Assembly: GCF_008704395.1 (NCBI RefSeq)
Contig: NZ_CP023695.1
Location: 5,456,001-5,520,000 of the forward strand
Source: Streptomyces alboniger
GTDB taxonomy: Bacteria; Actinomycetota; Actinomycetes; Streptomycetales; Streptomycetaceae
DNA: 64,000 bases
Direction: 5' to 3'
Shown here: one piece after another, positions 62,338 to 64,000 of the stretch
Layout of the letters: each line of letters starts with the position of its first letter
How positions within the stretch are numbered: position 1 is the first letter of the stretch
Program-made: the position numbers and the translations under genes
The notes under the pieces: generated by a model
The model's database searches: none
What the model saw: only the letters and a program-made list of their open reading frames with translations
Told to the model about the DNA's origin: nothing

Positions 62338-62981
62338 GTGGCATTCCCCCGGTCGGATGTGGTCGTCTCGGTGACCCAGACGCCCTTTTCGTTCACGCGC
62401 AGTCGGCTGCTGTAGAGCACGTAGTCGTCCTTGGAAGGGGCCGCTGCCTTGGCGGTCTTCCCGGTCTTGAGGCTCTTGTTGTGCGCCTTGCGCTGGTCCT
62501 CGCAGTAGACGAGCCCGGCGGTCCTGCCACCGGTGATGTCCACCCGGGCGTTGTAGAACCGCTTCACGCCGGTGATCCGGTCCTTGTAATCGACGTACTC
62601 CTGTACGAACTTCTGGCTACCGGCCGCCGCCTCACCTTCGGAGTAGAAGCGGTAGGCCTTGTGGAGCGGGTCCTGTTCGGCGATGGCCATGTCGACGGCC
62701 TTCACATACCGCTCGGTGTCGGCGAGGACGGCGTCCTTGTTCTTGTCGCTCGACTTGGCCCACTCGAATTTGTACGAGAGGTCGGACGGCAACTTGATCT
62801 CGGGACGCTCCACGGCCCCCGCCGGCTTGCTCGGCGGCGCCGACTTCCTGTCGTCCCCCTGCTCCGCCCCGGCGATCTTGTCATCACCCCCGGAGGACTT
62901 CTCGTCGCTGCCGCAGGACGTCAGAAGCAGGGCTGCGGACGCGGCGAGCGCGGCCGTCGCGAGGTGAAGAGGGCGGTTCAC
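62325..62981 (-). CDS. Lipoprotein of unknown function
   Basis: Lipoprotein of 218 residues, signal peptide NRPLHLATAALAASAALLLTSCGS with lipobox LLTSC. After a Ser/Gly/Asp/Lys linker, the mature part reads KFEWAKSSDKNKDAVLADTERYVKAVDMAIAEQDPLHKAYRFYSEGEA and FVQEYVDYKDRITGVKRFYNARVDITGGRTAGLVYCEDQRKAHNKSLKTGK, a helical-then-beta pattern. It precedes and overlaps the secreted protein gene, so the pair is coupled. Function unknown. Confidence 0.9.
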   Translation of the reverse strand: MNRPLHLATAALAASAALLLTSCGSDEKSSGGDDKIAGAEQGDDRKSAPPSKPAGAVERPEIKLPSDLSYKFEWAKSSDKNKDAVLADTERYVKAVDMAIAEQDPLHKAYRFYSEGEAAAGSQKFVQEYVDYKDRITGVKRFYNARVDITGGRTAGLVYCEDQRKAHNKSLKTGKTAKAAAPSKDDYVLYSSRLRVNEKGVWVTETTTSDRGNATCQP

Positions 62982-63191
62982 TGTCGGCTCCTGGCAGGTG
63001 GGAAGTGGCGGCAGCTCAGCACGCTAGTGCGAGGCCGAGGCCGTTACCAGGGAGATGTGTCGCCATGAATGGGGCGCCTGGGACGTATCGCCGCGGAGTC
63101 ATGTCACAGTTCTGTGGCCCCCGACGGCCTCGCCGGCGCTGGTTCAGGCCAAGCCCGCCGAGCCCCCCCCGAGGCCCCGGGGCCCGCTACC

Positions 63192-64000
63192 TCAGCCCTT
63201 CACCGCCCCGCCCAGCGCGAAGCCCCCGCCGAAGCGGCGTGAGACGAGGACGTACAAGAGGATCACCGGAGTTGAGTAGAGGATCGAGAACGCGGCCAGC
63301 TGGCCGTACACCACCGTCCCCTTGTTGCCGAAGAAGTCGTTGATGCTGACCGACGCCGGCATCTGTTCCGGGGTGAGCAGAAGCATGAAGGGGACGAAGA
63401 AGTTGCCCCACATCATGACGAACGAGAAGACCGTCACGACCGCCACTCCGGGGCCCATCAGAGGCAGGACGATCCGGATCAGGGACTGGAGGGACGAGGC
63501 GCCGTCCGTCCACGCCGCCTCCTCCAGCTCCTTCGGGACGCCGTCCATGAAGTTCTTCATCAGCCAGATGGCGAAGGGGAGTTGGGTCGCGGCGAAGAAG
63601 AAGATTGTGCCGTGCATCGTGTCGATCAGGTCCACCTGGACGAAGAGCGCGTACACCGGAACCATGATCGCCGTGATCGGCAGGCTCGTCGCGAAGAGGA
63701 TCGTCAGCATGAACGGGCGGTTCAGGCGGGACCGGTAGCGGGAGAGGGGGTACGCCGCCAGGGTCGCGCAGGCCACCGTGAGCAGCGTGCCGCCGCCGCA
63801 CAGGAGAAGGCTGTTGAGGAGCGGGGTGAAGGTGATCTCGGGGGTCAGGACCTTGTCGTAGTTGTCCAGGGTGAGGCTGTCGGGGACGCGCACCCTCAGG
63901 TCCGCCTTCGGATCGAAGGAGGACAGGACCACCCAGGCCAGGGGGAGGACGAACGCCGCCGCCACCGCCAGCAGACCCGCGTCGGCGGCGAGTCGGTGCT
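63192..64000 (-). CDS. Sugar ABC transporter permease, MalG type (5' end outside the window)
   Basis: Membrane subunit of a carbohydrate importer, truncated at the window edge: the frame is open to 64000 (HRLAADAGLLAVAAAFVLPLAWVV). Six helices are expected. It has the EAA loop EAAWTDGASSLQSLIRIVLPLMGPGVAVV, the cytoplasmic contact for the ATPase, and SSFDPKADLRVRVPDSLTLDNYDKVLTPE in the first outside loop. Its usual partners (binding protein, MalF-type permease) should lie beyond the edge. Substrate unknown. Confidence 0.93.
   Translation of the reverse strand, partial: HRLAADAGLLAVAAAFVLPLAWVVLSSFDPKADLRVRVPDSLTLDNYDKVLTPEITFTPLLNSLLLCGGGTLLTVACATLAAYPLSRYRSRLNRPFMLTILFATSLPITAIMVPVYALFVQVDLIDTMHGTIFFFAATQLPFAIWLMKNFMDGVPKELEEAAWTDGASSLQSLIRIVLPLMGPGVAVVTVFSFVMMWGNFFVPFMLLLTPEQMPASVSINDFFGNKGTVVYGQLAAFSILYSTPVILLYVLVSRRFGGGFALGGAVKG

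Overview
The window is a high-GC actinobacterial chromosome segment and is almost certainly from a Streptomyces. The third codon position is nearly all G/C, GTG starts and 4-bp ATGA/GTGA overlaps are common, and the cytoskeletal pair FilP/Scy is present. From memory of the family, most of the gene order matches the block around SCO5380-SCO5430 of S. coelicolor. No rRNA, tRNA, CRISPR array, insertion sequence or prophage was seen.

Layout. 1-1036: 5' part of a secreted GH18 chitinase with the classic chitinase direct-repeat promoter. 1207-3777: a NarL/DesK-type two-component system and a divergent membrane protein. 3819-6709: PduO-type cobalamin adenosyltransferase, then a drug-type ABC exporter divergent from a TetR gene with twin operators between them. 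6879-10930: 3-hydroxyacyl-CoA dehydrogenase, a STAS protein and a large membrane-anchored P-loop protein with a Pro/Thr/Lys tail. 10979-13999: NucS, a conserved small protein, an LLM flavin/F420 oxidoreductase and a Cys/His protein. 14034-18965: two paralogous ABC exporter pairs flanking an uncharacterised gene. 19078-24200: filP and scy. 24472-27253: methylmalonyl-CoA epimerase, thiolase and MeaB-type GTPase. 27338-30863: PepSY protein, OmpR-type two-component system and MarR. 30983-33109: three overlapping AIM24 paralogues. 33280-36153: DUF3817, a thiamine-binding-like protein, and an SRPBCC/DUF4166/TetR operon with two perfect operators. 36678-41546: cslA-glxA and a GH6 endoglucanase. 41732-44415: MarR, DUF3817 and isobutyryl-CoA mutase large subunit. 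44493-48889: a two-component system divergent from a second MurG and a sugar-nucleotide dehydratase. 48965-54192: TetR, thioredoxin-TPR protein and a DUF6230/DUF6114/acidic-protein set. 54266-60436: pyk, ackA, pta and divergent pfkA. 60460-64000: an XRE regulator, a secreted protein and lipoprotein pair, and a truncated sugar ABC permease.

Four themes link the genes. Coenzyme-B12 acyl-CoA chemistry is spread over the window: adenosyltransferase, epimerase, MeaB, IcmA, thiolase and hydroxyacyl-CoA dehydrogenase. Polar growth and tip envelope functions recur: FilP, Scy, CslA, GlxA and the GH6 enzyme. A lower-glycolysis and acetate node (pfkA, pyk, pta, ackA) sits together. Several local regulators lie beside convincing inverted or helically phased direct repeats, and these are the most testable new observations. 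Functions come from recognised motifs and remembered families, since no searches were run.
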